In this document: piece by piece, positions 22,813-33,091 of the stretch
How positions within the stretch are numbered: the first letter of the stretch is position 1
Layout: every line of letters begins with the position of its first letter
Origin: Phytophthora sp. 'mugwort'
Taxonomy: Eukaryota > Oomycota > Peronosporomycetes > Peronosporales > Peronosporaceae
Direction of reading: 5' to 3'
DNA: 51,482 nucleotides
Assembly: GCA_033558025.1 (NCBI GenBank)
Contig: JAUCEF010000099.1
Coordinates: 1 to 51,482 of the forward strand
Made by a program: the position numbers and the translations under genes
Notes under the pieces: model-generated
The model's database searches: none
Told to the model about the DNA's origin: nothing
Seen by the model: only the letters and a program-made list of their open reading frames with translations

Positions 22813-23244
22813 TTAATCAAAAATAAGATTAAATTTTAATTTTTTTATATTTTTATAATATTGTTTTTTTGTATTGATTGTTTTACTTTTATTTTTTGAA
22901 GTTTGAATAATTTCGTTTGTTATGTTTTTTAAATTTGCATTTAAAAGTAACCACGATATCGATTTTTTAATTTGTTTATCTTCATTTAAAAGCATTAAAA
23001 AATATCTATCTTTTTTTTTTTTTTTTTTATTTCGTTTTTTATTTGGAATACTTATTGCTTTTAATTTCGGTAATAAATTTTCAATTGATTTAAATAAAAT
23101 AAAATTCGGTTTTTGTTTTGTAATTTTTTTTAAAGTAATTAAAATATTTATAAATATGTTTTCAGAACAAGTTTTTTTTCCTTTTTTTAATAACATATTT
23201 ATAAATAATTTTTTTATTTTATACTCTTCGTATTTTAGTTCCAT
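22813..23244 (-). CDS. rps7: Ribosomal protein S7, intact copy
   Basis: This small-subunit head protein contacts the 3' domain of rns. It has 143 residues. The S7 core is seen in [19 protein letters not shown] and [21 protein letters not shown] run of 18 A encodes a poly-Lys stretch in mid-protein. The ATG at 23244 overlaps the end of rps12 by 26 bp; a start at the next Met would remove conserved residues. The rps12-rps7 order is the bacterial str order. Confidence 0.92.
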   Translation of the reverse strand: MELKYEEYKIKKLFINMLLKKGKKTCSENIFINILITLKKITKQKPNFILFKSIENLLPKLKAISIPNKKRNKKKKKKDRYFLMLLNEDKQIKKSISWLLLNANLKNITNEIIQTSKNKSKTINTKKQYYKNIKKLKFNLIFD

Positions 23245-23599
23245 ATTTTGATCTTGATGTTTTTCGAGAATAAATCCCTAATAAATCATATTTACCACGA
23301 ATTACATGATATTTTACTCCAGGTAAATCTTTTACACGACCTCCTCTAACTAATACTATTGAATGTTCTTGTAAAGTATGACCAATACCTGGAATATAAG
23401 TAATTATTGTATACCTACTAGATAGGTGTACTTTTGCTACTTTACGCATAGCAGAATTTGGTTTTTTAGGTGTTGTATTATAAACTTTTAAACAAATACC
23501 TTTACGTTGAGGACATTGTTTTAAAGCTGGACTTTTATTTCTTTTTTTTTTTTCTAAACGTTTTTGTTTTTTTAAAAATAATTGATTAATTGTTGACAT
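23219..23599 (-). CDS. rps12: Ribosomal protein S12, right copy
   Basis: This decoding-centre protein has 126 residues. The hallmark segments are [67 protein letters not shown] at about 75-105 and SRSKYGTKI. The start is the Met of MSTINQLF, 16 bp after trnV. Confidence 0.97.
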   Translation of the reverse strand: MSTINQLFLKKQKRLEKKKRNKSPALKQCPQRKGICLKVYNTTPKKPNSAMRKVAKVHLSSRYTIITYIPGIGHTLQEHSIVLVRGGRVKDLPGVKYHVIRGKYDLLGIYSRKTSRSKYGTKIRRV

Positions 23600-23615
23600 A
23601 TTATTTGTTATTTTA

Positions 23616-23690
23616 TTGAATAATAACGGACTCGAACCGCTAACATTTTCGGTGTAAACGAAATACTCTACCAATTGAGTTAATTATTCA
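23616..23690 (-). tRNA. trnV: tRNA-Val(TAC), right copy
   Basis: This is identical to 6891-6965. Four tRNAs (R, Q, I, V) lie nearly end to end between rps10 and rps12. Confidence 0.93.
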
Positions 23691-23691
23691 T

Positions 23692-23765
23692 TGGGCCTAA
23701 GTAGATTTGAACTACTGACTTTACACTTATCAGGCGTATACTCTAACCAACTGAGTTATAGGCCC
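23692..23765 (-). tRNA. trnI: tRNA-Ile(GAT), right copy
   Basis: This is identical to 6816-6889, with anticodon GAT and discriminator A. Confidence 0.94.
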
Positions 23766-23767
23766 TT

Positions 23768-23839
23768 TTGAAGTAAAAGGATTCGAACCTTTGATTTTCC
23801 GTACCAAAAACGGAGGCCTTACCACTTGGCTATACTTCA
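23768..23839 (-). tRNA. trnQ: tRNA-Gln(TTG), right copy
   Basis: This is identical to 6742-6813, with anticodon TTG. Confidence 0.93.
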
Positions 23840-23853
23840 AAATAAATAAAATA

Positions 23854-23927
23854 TATGCTTAGAAAGATTTGAACTTTCATTTTATAGATCCGCAATCTAA
23901 CGCTTTATCCATTTAAGCTATAAGCAT
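23854..23927 (-). tRNA. trnR: tRNA-Arg(GCG), right copy
   Basis: This is identical to 6654-6727. The first anticodon-stem pair is T-T, and the remaining four pairs are good. Confidence 0.88.
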
Positions 23928-23937
23928 AAGTTTAATT

Positions 23938-24264
23938 TTAATTTTTTTTTATAATTTTAATATTTATTAATGAATTTTTAGATAAAAATTTTTTAATTAA
24001 AACTAAAAAATTTAATAAATAAAAAATATTTTTAAATTTTATATTAATTTTAGAAGTATAATTTTTATGAATAAAATGTTCACGTGATTTTTTATTTACA
24101 TGGGGAGATCTTAATAATGTAAAAATTTTTTTTTTTTGTTTTGTTTGAAATACACCGGGTATTTGAATATTTTTGAATTTATTAATTTTTTTTAATTTTA
24201 ATAAATTTTGTTTGAGTTGATTTATTTTTTGAAATGATTTAAAAGTTATTCTTAAAAGATACAT
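23938..24264 (-). CDS. rps10: Ribosomal protein S10, intact copy
   Basis: This small-subunit head protein has 108 residues. It begins MYLLRITFKSFQKINQ, as expected for S10 (the family's first strand RIRLKSF). The strongest evidence is FTLLRSPHVNKKSREHF at about residues 48-64, the S10 signature. It lies between trnF and trnR(GCG). Its first 15 bp and the bases just upstream are duplicated ahead of nad6. Confidence 0.93.
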   Translation of the reverse strand: MYLLRITFKSFQKINQLKQNLLKLKKINKFKNIQIPGVFQTKQKKKIFTLLRSPHVNKKSREHFIHKNYTSKINIKFKNIFYLLNFLVLIKKFLSKNSLINIKIIKKN

Positions 24265-24280
24265 ATTTTAATAATAAAAT

Positions 24281-24354
24281 TGTCTGGAGGTGGATTTGAA
24301 CCACCGACACAAAGATTTTCAGTCTTTTACTCTAACCAACTGAGCTATCCAAAC
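24281..24354 (-). tRNA. trnF: tRNA-Phe(GAA), right copy
   Basis: This is identical to 6228-6301, with anticodon GAA. Confidence 0.94.
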
Positions 24355-24360
24355 TAAATA

Positions 24361-25854
24361 TTATATTAATAAATATAAATAAATTTTGTTTAAATTTATT
24401 AATATAATATTAGGATAAATAAATAAAAATAAAATAAATTGAGTACTAATTAATAATATTATACTTTGACTTTTATTTATTTGTGAAATATACATTTTTC
24501 TAAATATTTTTTCAAAATAAATAATTTTAATTATTTTTAAATAATAAAAAGAGCTTAAAACACTTATAATAATACCAAAAAATACTAAACTAAAATAATT
24601 ATTTTTAATAGCTGAAAAAAATATAAATAATTTTGAAAAAAAACCCGCTAATGGGGGTATACCAGCTAATGAAAAAATATTTATGATTATAATAATAGCA
24701 ATTAATTTATTAATAGTATATATATTTGATAAATCTGTTAAATATTTAATTGGTTTATGATTGATATTTAAAGATAAATAAGAAGTCCATAAATTAATAC
24801 TTGTTATAATATAAATTATAATATATAATAAAATAAATGGAATATTATTTAACATATTTGAAGTAAATCCTATTAATATAAAACCTACATGACTTATTGC
24901 ACTATAAGCTAATAATCTTTTGATTTTTTTTTGTTGTAATGCCGATAATGCACCGATTAACATAGATAAAAATGAAATAATATAAAAAAAAATTTCAAAG
25001 AAATATGAAATATTAAAAAAAATCTCAAAAAATAAACGAATTAAAATTCCTATAAAAGCAATTTTTGGTACAATAGCAAAAAAACTTGAAATATTATTTG
25101 GAGCACCTTCATATACATCAGGCAACCAAAAATGAAAAGGTGTAGCACCTATTTTAAATAAAATACCAACTAAAATAAAAATTAATCCATAAGATAAACT
25201 AATTAATATATTTATATTATCTAAAAAATTTATATTTGATAATATTAAAAAAATATTATTAAAATTTAATGAACCTGTAATAGCATAAATTATTGAAGAA
25301 CCAAATAGAATAAAACCTGAAGCAATTGATCCTAAAATAAAATATTTTAAACCAGCCTCAATTGATAATATCGATTTTTTTTGGGTGGATGTTAATATAT
25401 AAAAACTTAAACTTTGTAATTCAATTGCTAAATATAAAGTAATAAAATGATTTGCAGATACCAATAACATTAAACCCAATAATGATATTAACATTAATAT
25501 ATTAATTTCATATGAATTTATTTTTTGTTGTATTAAATATTTTTGTTGTATTAAAAAACAAATAATTGTTAATAAAATTAAAATTATTTTAATAAATTGT
25601 GTAAAATTATTAATAAGTAATACACCATTTAATATGTTACTTGAAATATTTGTTATATTTAACGTTAATATTAAAAGAATTAATAATAAATATATTATTA
25701 TAGTAGTAATATTTTTAATAATCAAAATTTTTTGAGCATTTTGATTTTTTTTATAAAAAACACCAAATAATAATAAAATTAATAAAAAAGTTGTTAAAAA
25801 AAATTCGGGGATAATAATTTCAAAATTATTATTAAAAATTTCCTGAAAAAACAT
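24361..25854 (-). CDS. nad2: NADH dehydrogenase subunit 2, intact copy
   Basis: This antiporter-like proton-pumping subunit of complex I has 497 residues and about 14 helices. Diagnostic features are FKIGATPFHFWLPDVYEGAP (pump Lys and the PFHFWLPD motif), KKIKRLLAYSAISHVGFILIG, and AGIPPLAGFFSKLFIF near residue 405. It is the first gene of the minus-strand block that runs to nad4L. Confidence 0.97.
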   Translation of the reverse strand: MFFQEIFNNNFEIIIPEFFLTTFLLILLLFGVFYKKNQNAQKILIIKNITTIIIYLLLILLILTLNITNISSNILNGVLLINNFTQFIKIILILLTIICFLIQQKYLIQQKINSYEINILMLISLLGLMLLVSANHFITLYLAIELQSLSFYILTSTQKKSILSIEAGLKYFILGSIASGFILFGSSIIYAITGSLNFNNIFLILSNINFLDNINILISLSYGLIFILVGILFKIGATPFHFWLPDVYEGAPNNISSFFAIVPKIAFIGILIRLFFEIFFNISYFFEIFFYIISFLSMLIGALSALQQKKIKRLLAYSAISHVGFILIGFTSNMLNNIPFILLYIIIYIITSINLWTSYLSLNINHKPIKYLTDLSNIYTINKLIAIIIIINIFSLAGIPPLAGFFSKLFIFFSAIKNNYFSLVFFGIIISVLSSFYYLKIIKIIYFEKIFRKMYISQINKSQSIILLISTQFILFLFIYPNIILINLNKIYLYLLI

Positions 25855-25970
25855 AATGTAATAAAAGAAATAAATATTTTAAAAATACTTACTTACTATA
25901 TATGCTATATATTTATAAAAAAATTAATTTATAAATATTATATTTTTATTAAAAAAAAAAAAAAAAAAAA
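25855..25970. promoter_or_regulatory. Divergent nad2/nad7 spacer, right copy
   Basis: This is the mirror of 4614-4729. It is the divergence point of the two transcription units of the arm and probably drives both nad2 (minus) and nad7 (plus). There is an 18-A run immediately before the nad7 ATG. Confidence 0.4.
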
Positions 25971-27149
25971 ATGTCATTAAAAAAAATTAAAAATTTTTCT
26001 ATAAATTTTGGTCCACAACATCCAGCGGCTCATGGTGTTTTACGTTTAATTTTAGAATTAAACGGTGAAGTTGTTAAAAAAGCTGATTCACATATAGGTT
26101 TATTACATAGAGGTACAGAAAAATTAATTGAATATAAAAATTATTTACAGGCGTTACCTTATTTTGATCGTTTAGATTATGTATCTATGATGTGTCAAGA
26201 ACATGCATATGTTTTGGCTATTGAAAAATTATTAAATTGTGATATACCTTTACGAGCACAATATATAAGAGTTTTATTTTCAGAAATAACACGTATCTTA
26301 AATCATTTATTAGCTGTATGTTGTCATGCTTTAGATGTAGGAGCTATGACACCTTATTTTTGGGGATTTGAAGAACGTGAGAAATTAATGGAATTTTATG
26401 AACGTGTTTCTGGTGCACGTATGCATGCAGCTTATTTTAGACCTGGAGGTGTTAATCAAGATTTGCCTAAAGGTTTGTTAAATGATATATATATTTTTTG
26501 TGAACAATTTAATACCCGTTTAGATGAAATTGAAGAAATGTTAACTAATAATAGAATTTGGAAACAAAGATTAGTAGATATTGGTATTATATCTGCTAAA
26601 GATGCTTTAAATTTTGGTTTTAGTGGTGTTATGTTACGTGGATCAGGTATTTCATGGGATTTACGTAAAACACAACCTTATGAAATTTATGATCAATTAA
26701 AATTTGATATACCTGTAGGTACAAATGGCGATTGTTATGATCGTTATTTAATTAGAATAGAAGAAATGCGACAATCAATTCGAATTATTTTGCAAGTACT
26801 TAATAAAATTCCCCAAGGTCCTATTAAATTAGATGATAAAAAAATTACAAATCCAAATAGAATTCAAATTAAAAATTCTATGGAGTCTTTAATTCATCAT
26901 TTTAAATATTATTCAGAAAATATTTGTGTAAATGCTGGTGAAACTTATACAGTTATTGAGGCACCTAAAGGTGAGTATGGTGTTTATTTAGTAGCAGATG
27001 GTACAAATAAACCCTACAGATGTAAAATTAAATCACCAGGATTTTTACATTTACAAGCATTAGATTTTATAGCTAAAAATCATATGATTGCTGATGTTGT
27101 TACAATTATTGGTACTTTAGATGTTGTTTTTGGTGAAATTGATCGTTAA
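25971..27149 (+). CDS. nad7: NADH dehydrogenase subunit 7 (49-kDa), right copy
   Basis: This peripheral-arm subunit of complex I forms most of the quinone site with PSST. It has 392 residues. The signatures are [53 protein letters not shown] and [18 protein letters not shown], with the C-terminus ending FGEIDR. It lacks the [NiFe]-hydrogenase Cys pairs, as expected for complex I. Confidence 0.98.
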   Translation: MSLKKIKNFSINFGPQHPAAHGVLRLILELNGEVVKKADSHIGLLHRGTEKLIEYKNYLQALPYFDRLDYVSMMCQEHAYVLAIEKLLNCDIPLRAQYIRVLFSEITRILNHLLAVCCHALDVGAMTPYFWGFEEREKLMEFYERVSGARMHAAYFRPGGVNQDLPKGLLNDIYIFCEQFNTRLDEIEEMLTNNRIWKQRLVDIGIISAKDALNFGFSGVMLRGSGISWDLRKTQPYEIYDQLKFDIPVGTNGDCYDRYLIRIEEMRQSIRIILQVLNKIPQGPIKLDDKKITNPNRIQIKNSMESLIHHFKYYSENICVNAGETYTVIEAPKGEYGVYLVADGTNKPYRCKIKSPGFLHLQALDFIAKNHMIADVVTIIGTLDVVFGEIDR

Positions 27150-27187
27150 TATTAATTATTAGAATAAAATTTTATTTTCAATAAATT

Positions 27188-27607
27188 ATGCAAAAAAAAA
27201 AATTTAAAAAGTATAAATTAAATCAATTACAAAAAATTAAACAAACTTATAAATATATATATATATTTCGTTATAATGATTTAAATATTAATGAAATAAT
27301 ATCTTTAAAAAAAAAAATTAAAAAATTTGATTATAAATCTTTAATATTAAATCAAAATTTAATTATTGATATTTTTTTAAAATTAAAAGGACAAGGTTCT
27401 ATTTTAATAATTTATGGAAATAATGAATTAAATTTAATAAGGGATTTATATAATTTTAAAAAACTTGAATTAATTTATTTGAGTATTCAAAATAATATTT
27501 ATTCTAATTTAAAAGTAAAACAAATATTATCTAAAAACTATCCACCTTTAAATAATTTAATTGTTCAATCATTTTTAAATTTTATATATTATTTAAGAAA
27601 AATTTAA
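27188..27607 (+). CDS. rpl10: Probable ribosomal protein L10
   Basis: This 139-residue basic protein lies between nad7 and trnH. The pattern resembles L10: a first strand (YIYIFRYNDLNINEIISLKK) followed by a KKKIKKFDYKSLILNQN strand (family: LR..L......VVKNTL). The segment GQGSILIIYGNNELNLIRDL then matches the family GPTALIF......KIL segment, and FKKLELIYLSIQNNIYSNLKV matches the last strand. L10 anchors the L7/L12 stalk to the large rRNA. It is known in a few protist and plant mitochondrial genomes. The call is by fold pattern only, and an unrelated lineage-specific ORF cannot be excluded. Confidence 0.5.
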   Translation: MQKKKFKKYKLNQLQKIKQTYKYIYIFRYNDLNINEIISLKKKIKKFDYKSLILNQNLIIDIFLKLKGQGSILIIYGNNELNLIRDLYNFKKLELIYLSIQNNIYSNLKVKQILSKNYPPLNNLIVQSFLNFIYYLRKI

Positions 27608-27610
27608 AAA

Positions 27611-27683
27611 GGCGATTATAACTTAAAGGTAGAGTGTTAGATTGTGGGTCTAAGTGTTATGGGTTCAAGTCCCATTTTTCGCC
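27611..27683 (+). tRNA. trnH: tRNA-His(GTG), right copy
   Basis: It has G-1 opposite C73, T-arm ATGGG/CCCAT and anticodon GTG in TTGTGGG. Acceptor pairs 5-68 and 6-67 are T-T in both arms. Confidence 0.9.
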
Positions 27684-27705
27684 CATTTTTAAATTAAATT
27701 TTTTT

Positions 27706-29181
27706 ATGTTTAATAAGTTTATATTAATTTTTTTACTTATTTTACCATTAATTACGGTTATTATATTAGCTTTTTCGAAAAATGAAAAATTTATAAAAAA
27801 TTTTAGTATTTTTATGTCTTTTTTCATTTTTTTAATGTCATTACCTTTATGGATTTTATTTGATAAATCAACTTCTAATTTTCAATATTTATTTAAAATA
27901 GAATGGATTAGTCAATTTAATATTAATTTTTATTTAGGTATTGATGGTATTTCATTATTTTTTATAATTTTAACAACATTTTTGATTCCAATCTGTATGT
28001 TAATTAGTTATGAAATGATTAATAAAAATATAAAAGAATATTTTATTTTATATTTTATTTTAGAATTTTGTTTAATCATTTCATTTAGTATATTAGATGT
28101 ACTTATTTTTTATATTTTCTTTGAAAGTGTATTAATTCCTATGTTTTTAATTATAGGTATTTGGGGTTCAAGAGAACGTAAAATTAAAGCTTCATATTTG
28201 TTTTTTATGTATACATTAGCAGGTTCATTATTTATGTTTATTGCCATTATTCATTTATTTTTAACTGTGGGTACAACTGATTATCAAATATTATATTATA
28301 GTAATTTTAATTTTTCATATGAAAAATTTTATTTCTTAGCTTTTTTTTTATCATTTGCTGTTAAAGTTCCAATGTTACCTTTTCATGTTTGGTTACCGGA
28401 AGCACATGTTGAAGCACCTACCGCAGGTTCTGTACTATTAGCTGGTATTTTATTAAAATTAGGATCATACGGTATGATTAGGTTTTTAGTTCCTTTATTT
28501 CCTAAAGCTGCATTATATTTTACACCGTATATTTTAGTTTTATGTTTAATATCTGTTATTTATGCGTCATTAACAGCTATACGACAAACAGATTTGAAAC
28601 GTATTATTGCTTATGCATCAGTTGCTCATATGAATTTTATAATATTGGGTATTTTTTCTTTAACTATTCAAGGATTAGAAGGTAGTATTATTCAAATGAT
28701 TAGTCATGGTTTAGTATCGAGTGGTTTATTTTTTTCAATTGGATGTTTATATGATCGATATCATACAAGATTTATTAATTATTATGGTGGTTTAGCACAT
28801 ACAATGCCTTTATTTTGTATTGCATTATTTATTTATGTATTAGCAAATATGTCTATTCCAGGTTCAAGTAGTTTTGTGGGTGAAATTCTTATTTTAACTG
28901 GAGTTTTTGAAGATAATACTACAACAGCTGTTTTTGCGACAATTGGTATGTTTTTGGGTGGGGTATATTCTTTATTATTTTATAATCGAATTTGTTATGG
29001 TAATATTCAAAATATTTATTTAAAAATTTATTATGATTTAACTTATCGTGAATTTTTAATTCATTTAATATTAATTATAAATATCTTTTTATTAGGTTTA
29101 TATCCTAAAATTTTTGAAAGTTGTATGCATGAAAGTGTTTCAAAAATTTTAATACATATTGATTTTTCTTATTTTTATTAA
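27706..29181 (+). CDS. nad4: NADH dehydrogenase subunit 4, right copy
   Basis: This antiporter-like proton-pumping subunit of complex I has 491 residues and about 14 helices. It carries the conserved membrane Glu in FESVLIPMFLIIGIWGSRER and the pump Lys in AVKVPMLPFHVWLPEAHVEA. It continues with PTAGSVLLAGILLKLGSYG, and later LKRIIAYASVAHMNFI and NMSIPGSSSFVGEILIL. It starts 22 bp after trnH; the longer frame through the tRNA is rejected. Confidence 0.98.
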   Translation: MFNKFILIFLLILPLITVIILAFSKNEKFIKNFSIFMSFFIFLMSLPLWILFDKSTSNFQYLFKIEWISQFNINFYLGIDGISLFFIILTTFLIPICMLISYEMINKNIKEYFILYFILEFCLIISFSILDVLIFYIFFESVLIPMFLIIGIWGSRERKIKASYLFFMYTLAGSLFMFIAIIHLFLTVGTTDYQILYYSNFNFSYEKFYFLAFFLSFAVKVPMLPFHVWLPEAHVEAPTAGSVLLAGILLKLGSYGMIRFLVPLFPKAALYFTPYILVLCLISVIYASLTAIRQTDLKRIIAYASVAHMNFIILGIFSLTIQGLEGSIIQMISHGLVSSGLFFSIGCLYDRYHTRFINYYGGLAHTMPLFCIALFIYVLANMSIPGSSSFVGEILILTGVFEDNTTTAVFATIGMFLGGVYSLLFYNRICYGNIQNIYLKIYYDLTYREFLIHLILIINIFLLGLYPKIFESCMHESVSKILIHIDFSYFY

Positions 29182-29205
29182 ACAAAATTTTTTGTTTAAT
29201 AAAAA

Positions 29206-29277
29206 GCCCTTTTAGTCTAATGGTTAGGACATTACCTTTTCACGGTAAAAATACGAGTTCAATTCTCGTAAAGGGTA
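29206..29277 (+). tRNA. trnE: tRNA-Glu(TTC), right copy
   Basis: This is identical to 1307-1378, between nad4 and atp1. Confidence 0.93.
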
Positions 29278-29356
29278 TAAAAAATATATATTTGATATAT
29301 TTTGGTAATTATAATAATTTATAATTATTAAATAATATGATAATTTAATAACCTCT

Positions 29357-30886
29357 ATGGCTATTGAATTATCATATATACTGGAATCAAATATTAAAAA
29401 ATATAAAGATGAAAAAAGTTTACAAGAAACAGGTATTGTTCTTTCAATGAGTGATGGTATTGCAAGATGTTATGGTTTAACTAAAATTCAAGCAGGTGAA
29501 ATGGTTGAATTTAATAATGGTAATATTAAAGGAATGGCTTTAAATTTAGAACCTGATGTTGTTGGTGTTGTTGTTTTTAGTAATGATAGAGAAATTCAAG
29601 AAGGTAATTTTGTACGAAGAACTGGATCTATTGTTAGTGTACCTGTAGGACCTGAAGTATTAGGTAGAGTAGTTGATGCTTTAGGACAACCCATTGATGG
29701 TAAAGGTCAAATTAACAGTAAATTAGAAAGTAGAGTTGAAGTTAAAGCTCCAGGTATTATGCCTAGAGAAAGTGTTAAACAACCTGTACAAACAGGTTTA
29801 AAAGCTGTAGATAGTTTAATTCCTATTGGTCGTGGTCAAAGGGAATTAATTATTGGTGATAGACAAACAGGTAAAACATCTATTGCTATTGATACTATAA
29901 TTAATCAAAGAGAACCTCATTTAAAAAAAGATATAAATAATCAATTATATTGTATTTATGTAGGTGTTGGTCAAAAAAGATCAACAATTGCTGAATTAAC
30001 AAAAACTTTAGAAGAAAAAAATGCAATGTTTTTTTCTGTTATTGTAGCGGCTACTGCTTCAGATTCAGCACCCTTACAATATTTAGCTCCATATACTGGT
30101 TGTGCTTTAGGTGAATATTTTAGAGATAATGGTAAACATGCTGTTATTTTCTATGATGATTTATCAAAACAAGCGGTAGCTTATAGACAAATGTCTTTAT
30201 TATTAAGAAGACCTCCAGGTAGAGAAGCTTATCCTGGAGATGTTTTTTATTTACACTCTCGTTTATTAGAAAGAGCTGCTAAAATGAATAAAAAAATTGG
30301 TGGTGGTTCATTAACCGCATTACCTATTATTGAAACACAAGCTGGAGATGTTTCTGCTTATATTCCAACAAATGTTATTTCAATTACTGATGGACAAATT
30401 TTTTTAGAAACAGAATTATTTAATGAAGGTCAAAGACCTGCAATTAGTGTTGGATTATCTGTAAGTCGTGTTGGTTCTTCTGCACAAATTAAAGCTATGA
30501 AACAAATTGCTGGTACAATGAAATTAGAATTAGCACAATTTAGAGAAGTACAAGCATTTGCTCAATTTGGTTCTGATTTAGATGCTACAACTCAACAACA
30601 ATTAAATAGAGGGATTAGATTAACAGAAATGTTAAAACAAGGTTTAAATATACCGTTATCTGTTGAAAATCAAATTGTAATTATTTATTTAGGTGTACGT
30701 GGTTTCTTAGATAAAATTGCTGTTGATAAAATTTCAAGTTTTGAAATTAGTTGGTTAAATTTTATAAAAAATAATCATTTTAATATTTTAGAAGAAATCT
30801 TAAATAAAAAAGAAATATCTAAAGAATTAGAAAAAAAACTTAATATTTTAGCAACAAATTTTACTAATAATTTTATTACAAAATAA
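29357..30886 (+). CDS. atp1: ATP synthase F1 subunit alpha
   Basis: This is the nucleotide-binding, non-catalytic subunit of the F1 head, 509 residues. The Walker A motif is [13 protein letters not shown] at about 170-182, [31 protein letters not shown] surrounds the Walker B area near 270-300, and [19 protein letters not shown] lies near 370. Retention of atp1 in mtDNA is typical of gene-rich protists and plants. It is followed by a perfect hairpin and a 204-bp spacer before nad5. Confidence 0.98.
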   Translation: MAIELSYILESNIKKYKDEKSLQETGIVLSMSDGIARCYGLTKIQAGEMVEFNNGNIKGMALNLEPDVVGVVVFSNDREIQEGNFVRRTGSIVSVPVGPEVLGRVVDALGQPIDGKGQINSKLESRVEVKAPGIMPRESVKQPVQTGLKAVDSLIPIGRGQRELIIGDRQTGKTSIAIDTIINQREPHLKKDINNQLYCIYVGVGQKRSTIAELTKTLEEKNAMFFSVIVAATASDSAPLQYLAPYTGCALGEYFRDNGKHAVIFYDDLSKQAVAYRQMSLLLRRPPGREAYPGDVFYLHSRLLERAAKMNKKIGGGSLTALPIIETQAGDVSAYIPTNVISITDGQIFLETELFNEGQRPAISVGLSVSRVGSSAQIKAMKQIAGTMKLELAQFREVQAFAQFGSDLDATTQQQLNRGIRLTEMLKQGLNIPLSVENQIVIIYLGVRGFLDKIAVDKISSFEISWLNFIKNNHFNILEEILNKKEISKELEKKLNILATNFTNNFITK

Positions 30887-30921
30887 TATAATTATTTTTT
30901 TATTAATAAAAAATAATTATA
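30887..30921 (+). terminator. Hairpin directly after atp1
   Basis: The stem TATAATTATTTTTT pairs perfectly with AAAAAATAATTATA across a 7-nt loop, starting at the base after the atp1 stop. It could define the atp1 mRNA 3' end, as no tRNA separates atp1 and nad5. Confidence 0.45.
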
Positions 30922-30955
30922 ATATTTTGTAAATAAAACATAACAGATAAAAATT

Positions 30956-30981
30956 AATTATTTTCTATATAGAAAATAATT
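30956..30981. repeat. 26-nt perfect palindrome in atp1-nad5 spacer
   Basis: AATTATTTTCTAT is followed by its exact reverse complement. It is 37 bp upstream of the ATTCTTTAAGA motif and 110 bp before nad5. Confidence 0.6.
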
Positions 30982-31017
30982 TTAAATATTATTCTAATAT
31001 TAATTTTTTAAAAAATA

Positions 31018-31031
31018 TTTATTCTTTAAGA
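31018..31031 (+). promoter_or_regulatory. ATTCTTTAAGA motif before nad5
   Basis: TTTATTCTTTAAGA is the same 14-mer as before atp9 and is 59 bp before the nad5 ATG. It is a candidate transcription start or processing signal. Confidence 0.4.
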
Positions 31032-31090
31032 AGAATTATTTTAAAATTATTATTATATTTTTAAATAATTTAAATTTATTTTATTCTATT

Positions 31091-33085
31091 ATGTTATTAT
31101 TAACTTTAATTTTTTTACCTTTTTTAGGTTCAGTAGCTTCTGGATTATTTGGTTTTTATATTGGCCGTAAAGGTTCTGTATTTATAACCACATTAACAAC
31201 TTTTTTAAGTTGTCTTTTTTCATTTATTATTATATATAATTCAATTACAAATGAATATGAGTATATTATTTATATTTCAAATTGGATTAATAGTGGTTTA
31301 TTTAATTGTAATTGGTGTTTTTTATTTGATAGTTTAACTATGATAATGTTAATTGTTGTAACAAGTATTTCAACTTTAGTTCATTTATATTCTTCTAAAT
31401 ATATGGATCATGATCCACATTTATCTAGATTTATGTCATATTTATCACTATTTACTTTTTTTATGATTATATTAGTTACAGGTGATAATTTTATGCAAAT
31501 GTTTGTTGGATGGGAAGGTGTTGGTTTTTGTTCATATTTATTAATTAATTTTTGGTTTACACGTTTACAAGCGAATAAAGCAGCTATAAAAGCTATGTTA
31601 GTTAATCGAATTAGTGATTTAATCTTATTATTAGGTGTATTAACTGTTTTTTATAATATTAGAACTATTGAATATTTTAGTACATTTGCAGCAATTTCTA
31701 TTGTTAAAGATTTTAAATTTATTTTTTTTAATTATATTTTAAGTATTATTGATGTTGCGTGTATTTTAATTTTTATAGGTGCTATGGGTAAATCTGCTCA
31801 AATTTTTTTACATTTATGGTTACCCGATGCTATGGAAGGACCTACGCCGGTTTCGGCATTAATCCATGCAGCGACTATGGTAACTGCTGGTGTTTATTTA
31901 ATTGCACGTTGTTCACCAATGTTTGAATATTCAATGTTTTCTTTAAAAGTTATTACAATTATTGGAGCTTCTACAGCCTTTTTCTCAAGTACAATTGGTC
32001 TAGTACAAAATGATTTTAAAAAAATAGTTGCCTATTCTACTTGTAGTCAATTAGGTTATATGTTTTTTGCTTGTGGATTATCAAATTATCCTTTAGCTAT
32101 TTTTCATTTATCAAATCATGCATATTTTAAAGCATTATTATTTTTATGTTCCGGTGCTGTAATTCATGCTATGGGTGATGAACAAGATATAAGAAAAATG
32201 GGTGGTTTAAGAAGAATTTTACCTTTTACTTATATAATGTTTTTAATAGGTTCATTATCTTTAATGGGTTTTCCTTTTTTAACTGGTTTTTATTCTAAAG
32301 ATTTAATATTAGAAGTTGCATTTTCAAGTTTTAGTGAAACAGGTCATTTTGCTTATTGGTTGGGTACTATTGGTGCATTTTTTACGGCATTCTATTCAAC
32401 ACGTTTATTATTTTTTGCTTTTTTAAGTGAAACTAATGCCTATAAAAATGTTATTAAAAATGCACATGATGTTCCATTAGAAATGGGTATTCCTTTAGGA
32501 GTTTTAGCATTTGGTAGTATTTTTATAGGTTATATTTCTAAAGATATGTTTGTTGGGTTAGGTTCAAATTTTTGGAATAACTCAATTTATATAAATCCAT
32601 TTAATAATCAAATGATTGATGCTGAATTTTTACCAACATTTTTTAAATTATTACCTGTTATTTTAAGTTTTTGTGGCTTATTTTGTGCCTTTTATTTATA
32701 TTTTTTTAAATTTAGATTTTTATATAACTTAAAAATTTCAAAATATGGTCTTTATTTTTATAATTTTTTAAATAGAAAATGGTATTTTGATAAAATTTAT
32801 TATGAATTTATTAATCAATATATATTAAAAGTTGGTTATAATGTAACATATAAAATGATTGATAAAGGTTTAATTGAAATGTGTGGTCCTTTTGGTTTAA
32901 TAACCGTTTTTTCTTTCTTAAGTCAAAAAATAATTTTATTACAAACAGGTTATATTTATCACTATTCATTATTAATGTTAATTAGCATTATTTGTTTAAT
33001 AAATATTATTTTTTTTTCTATTATTTATTTTTTTAATATTATTACTATTTTATTATTTTTATTTATTTTTTTATTAATTAAATAA
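31091..33085 (+). CDS. nad5: NADH dehydrogenase subunit 5
   Basis: This is the largest antiporter-like subunit of complex I and carries the long lateral helix. It has 664 residues. Diagnostic segments are FVGWEGVGFCSYLLINFWFT (conserved Glu), NKAAIKAMLVNRISD, and GKSAQIFLHLWLPDAMEGPT with PVSALIHAATMVTAGVYLIAR. The C-terminal 150 residues are the expected amphipathic and hydrophobic helix extension. There are no introns. It leads a plus-strand unit nad5-nad6-trnR. Confidence 0.98.
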   Translation: MLLLTLIFLPFLGSVASGLFGFYIGRKGSVFITTLTTFLSCLFSFIIIYNSITNEYEYIIYISNWINSGLFNCNWCFLFDSLTMIMLIVVTSISTLVHLYSSKYMDHDPHLSRFMSYLSLFTFFMIILVTGDNFMQMFVGWEGVGFCSYLLINFWFTRLQANKAAIKAMLVNRISDLILLLGVLTVFYNIRTIEYFSTFAAISIVKDFKFIFFNYILSIIDVACILIFIGAMGKSAQIFLHLWLPDAMEGPTPVSALIHAATMVTAGVYLIARCSPMFEYSMFSLKVITIIGASTAFFSSTIGLVQNDFKKIVAYSTCSQLGYMFFACGLSNYPLAIFHLSNHAYFKALLFLCSGAVIHAMGDEQDIRKMGGLRRILPFTYIMFLIGSLSLMGFPFLTGFYSKDLILEVAFSSFSETGHFAYWLGTIGAFFTAFYSTRLLFFAFLSETNAYKNVIKNAHDVPLEMGIPLGVLAFGSIFIGYISKDMFVGLGSNFWNNSIYINPFNNQMIDAEFLPTFFKLLPVILSFCGLFCAFYLYFFKFRFLYNLKISKYGLYFYNFLNRKWYFDKIYYEFINQYILKVGYNVTYKMIDKGLIEMCGPFGLITVFSFLSQKIILLQTGYIYHYSLLMLISIICLINIIFFSIIYFFNIITILLFLFIFLLIK

Positions 33086-33091
33086 AAATAA

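Noticed and set aside
22922..23251. 109-codon plus-strand ORF
   Set aside because: It lies antisense to the intact rps7 and is Phe/Ile-rich, as expected for the complement of Lys/Asn codons.
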